A stretch of DNA of 64,000 bases from Paracoccaceae bacterium (GTDB lineage: Bacteria > Pseudomonadota > Alphaproteobacteria > Rhodobacterales > Rhodobacteraceae): the NCBI GenBank assembly GCA_020832445.1, contig JAFIEO010000029.1, positions 186,001 to 250,000 of the forward strand, written 5' to 3'. Of this stretch, positions 62,241 through 64,000 are shown in pieces. The notes under the pieces were generated by a model. That model searched no databases. It saw nothing but the letters and a program-made list of their open reading frames with translations, and was not told the origin of the DNA. Numbering within the stretch: position 1 is the first letter of the stretch; the number at the start of each line of letters is the position of its first letter. The translations under genes were made by a program, and so were the position numbers.

Positions 62241-62274
62241 CCCCCTTTCGGCTGCACCTGTGGCCGAAAGGGGG
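62241..62274 (+). terminator. Strong intercistronic hairpin after tctC
   Basis: CCCCCTTTCGGC/GCCGAAAGGGGG, 12 perfect bp with a 10-base loop, then CTTTCC. Between tctC and tctA. Probably attenuates tctA relative to the binding protein. Confidence 0.75.
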
Positions 62275-62354
62275 CTTTCCGGAATTCATGCCCGACAATT
62301 GCAAGGCCGCGCTTTTGACTGCGGCCTGTTCCCGTGCCAGCCAAGGGGTTTATC

Positions 62355-64000
62355 ATGTTTGATATCTTTGTCTCTGCCCTGACAAATATCCTGACATTCC
62401 AGCATATCGGCTACATGATGATCGGCGTGCTTGTCGGGTTGATGATTGGTATATTTCCGGGTCTTGGCGGGATCGCGGGCCTGTCGCTCATGATCCCGTT
62501 CCTGTACGGCATGGACACCACATCAGCGCTGGCCATGCTGATTGGTCTGGTCGCCGTGATCCCGACATCAGACACATTCGCCAGTGTGCTGATGGGTATA
62601 CCCGGATCTTCCGCGTCCCAAGCTACTGTGCTGGATGGCTTCCCCATGGCCAAACGCGGTGAGGCCGCGCGCGCGCTGTCGGCGGCATTTTTCGCATCCC
62701 TTGTGGGCGGGTTGATCGGGGCGGTGGTGCTGACAGGCTTCGTGCTGATTGCGCGACCTGTGATTTTGGCCTTTTCATCGGCCGAATTATTTATGCTTTC
62801 GGTCTTTGGCCTGTCGATGGTGGGTGTGTTGGCGGGCAAATCCCTGGTCAAGGGCGTGGCGGCCTGCGCGCTGGGGCTGGTCATCGGGTCGGTGGGCGGT
62901 GCACCCGCAACGGGCGAATTCCGCATGGTTTATGACGTGGACTACCTTTATGACGGCATTCCGCTGATCATTGTTGGTCTGGGCCTGTTCGCTGTGCCGG
63001 AAATCGTTGATCTGCTGCGCCGCGACCGTTCAATTTCCGAACATAACACGCTTGGCGCGGGCTGGTTCGAAGGCATCCGCGATGTCATGCGCAACTGGTG
63101 GCTGACGCTGCGCTGCTCTGGCATTGGTGCACTGATCGGGGCCATTCCGGGGCTTGGCGGCACAGTGGTGGACTGGATTGCCTATGGCCATGCCGTGCAA
63201 ACCGTCAAGGATAACCCGAAATTCGGCCAGGGCGATGTGCGCGGCGTGATCGCGCCGGAATCGGCCAATAACGCGAAAGAAGGCGGCGGGCTGTTGCCCA
63301 CACTTTTGTTCGGCATTCCGGGCGGGGGCGCGATGGCGGTGTTTCTGGGTGGCATGGTGCTGCTGGGTATACAGCCGGGGCCATCAATGGTCGGCAGCAA
63401 TCTGGACCTGACCTATACGATCGTCTGGTCGCTTGCGCTGGCCAATGTGCTGGGGGCGGGGCTTTGCATCGTGCTGGCAATTCCCATCTCGAAACTGACG
63501 CTGATCCCGTTCAAACTGCTTGCCCCCTTCATGATCGCAGTGATCTGTTTTGCAGCCTTTCAGGCCACGCGCACGCTGGATGATCTGATCGTGCTGCTGG
63601 CTGTGGGCGTGCTGGGCGTCTATATGCGTCGCTTTGGCTGGCCGCGCCCTGCGCTGCTGATCGGGTTTGTGCTGGCCACACAGGCGGAAACCTATCTGTA
63701 TCAGGCTGTGCAATTTTATGGCTGGGAATTCCTGACACGCACCGGTGTCATGATCATCATCGGCATCACGGCAGGGTCCATCTGGCTGGGCCTGCGCGCG
63801 CGGGTGTCAGAGGCGACACCGGCCGAAATTCTGGCCGAGGAAGCGCGCGACACCGCCACCGGACCTGCCGCCAATATCCGCGCGCGCGCGCCGCAAATCA
63901 CCTTCGCGCTGGTGGCATTGGGGTTCTTTGCAGTCGGCATTCATGACGCGCTGAAGCAAAGCTTTCTGGGGCAGGTGTTTCCGCTGATCATGGCCAGTGC
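62355..64000 (+). CDS. tctA: Tripartite tricarboxylate transporter permease TctA, apparently with fused TctB-like domain; 3' end missing
   Basis: Starts at ATG 62355 (AAGGGG upstream) and stays open to the window end, at least 548 codons. TctA features: MIGIFPGLGGIAGLSLMIPF near residue 31, AIPGLGGTVVDWIAYGHAV near 260, APESANNAKEGGGLLPTLLF near 300, GIPGGGAMAVFLGG. Normal TctA ends near residue 500. Here the frame continues into RARAPQITFALVALGFFAV, GIHDALKQSFLGQVFPLIMA, a helix plus FPLI element like the start of TctB, and no separate tctB lies between tctC and tctA. Fusion is likely; the rest is outside the window. Confidence 0.85.
   Translation, partial: MFDIFVSALTNILTFQHIGYMMIGVLVGLMIGIFPGLGGIAGLSLMIPFLYGMDTTSALAMLIGLVAVIPTSDTFASVLMGIPGSSASQATVLDGFPMAKRGEAARALSAAFFASLVGGLIGAVVLTGFVLIARPVILAFSSAELFMLSVFGLSMVGVLAGKSLVKGVAACALGLVIGSVGGAPATGEFRMVYDVDYLYDGIPLIIVGLGLFAVPEIVDLLRRDRSISEHNTLGAGWFEGIRDVMRNWWLTLRCSGIGALIGAIPGLGGTVVDWIAYGHAVQTVKDNPKFGQGDVRGVIAPESANNAKEGGGLLPTLLFGIPGGGAMAVFLGGMVLLGIQPGPSMVGSNLDLTYTIVWSLALANVLGAGLCIVLAIPISKLTLIPFKLLAPFMIAVICFAAFQATRTLDDLIVLLAVGVLGVYMRRFGWPRPALLIGFVLATQAETYLYQAVQFYGWEFLTRTGVMIIIGITAGSIWLGLRARVSEATPAEILAEEARDTATGPAANIRARAPQITFALVALGFFAVGIHDALKQSFLGQVFPLIMAS

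Overview
The window looks like part of a large extrachromosomal replicon (plasmid or chromid) of an alphaproteobacterium, most likely a member of the Rhodobacterales. This rests on a complete repABC replication/partition operon (52948-56509), high-GC codon use with strong G/C third-position bias, and typical rhodobacterial content: TRAP and TctABC transporters, many LysR regulators, phasins, DUF1127 proteins and a TPP-riboswitch thiC. No rRNA, tRNA, CRISPR array or intact insertion sequence was seen.

Layout. 1-618: end of a siderophore-interacting FAD reductase. 948-11000: small-molecule catabolic island with a DctPQM TRAP importer, nitrilase-family amidohydrolase, RraA-like protein, LysR regulator, SDR, second LysR regulator, gamma-glutamyltransferase and D-2-hydroxyacid dehydrogenase, followed by a decayed LysR gene. 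11.2-20 kb: small regulator/effector pairs (ArsR with SRPBCC; TetR with a VOC protein and two adjacent palindromic operators), two small minus-strand genes (one DUF1127), a GcvA-like LysR gene, an ABC exporter, a DrrAB-type drug exporter, and a phasin with a companion protein. 20-25 kb: TPP riboswitch with thiC, and a large MscS channel. 24.8-28.8 kb: a siderophore ABC importer with a divergent DUF2218 gene. 28.8-31.6 kb: a YcaQ-like DNA glycosylase and an unusual membrane-fused alpha/beta hydrolase. 31.7-39.2 kb: a tightly overlapping fatty-acid beta-oxidation operon (fadE-, fadA- and fadJ-like genes plus an acetyl-CoA hydrolase/transferase).

39.2-44.8 kb: an Fbp/2-aminoethylphosphonate-type ABC importer divergent from an inositol-monophosphatase-like gene and a DeoR regulator. 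44.8-52.2 kb: a six-gene sugar or polyol uptake and oxidation operon divergent from its LacI regulator, with two perfect LacI operators between them. 52.2-57.2 kb: the repABC module, with a predicted antisense ctRNA, parS-like palindromes, a DnaA box and AT-rich flanks. 57.2-58.6 kb: an Rrf2 regulator and a thioredoxin-reductase-like flavoprotein. 58.9-64 kb: a TctDE-type two-component system divergent from tctC and a partial tctA that appears to run into a TctB-like domain.

Most of the region reads as a collection of import-plus-catabolism modules, each paired with its own local regulator, carried on a repABC replicon. The most interesting non-coding structure is around repABC (related 26-bp dyads on both sides, parS copies at both edges of repC, predicted ctRNA) and in the regulator operators. 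All functional calls come from reading motifs and context; no database search was possible.
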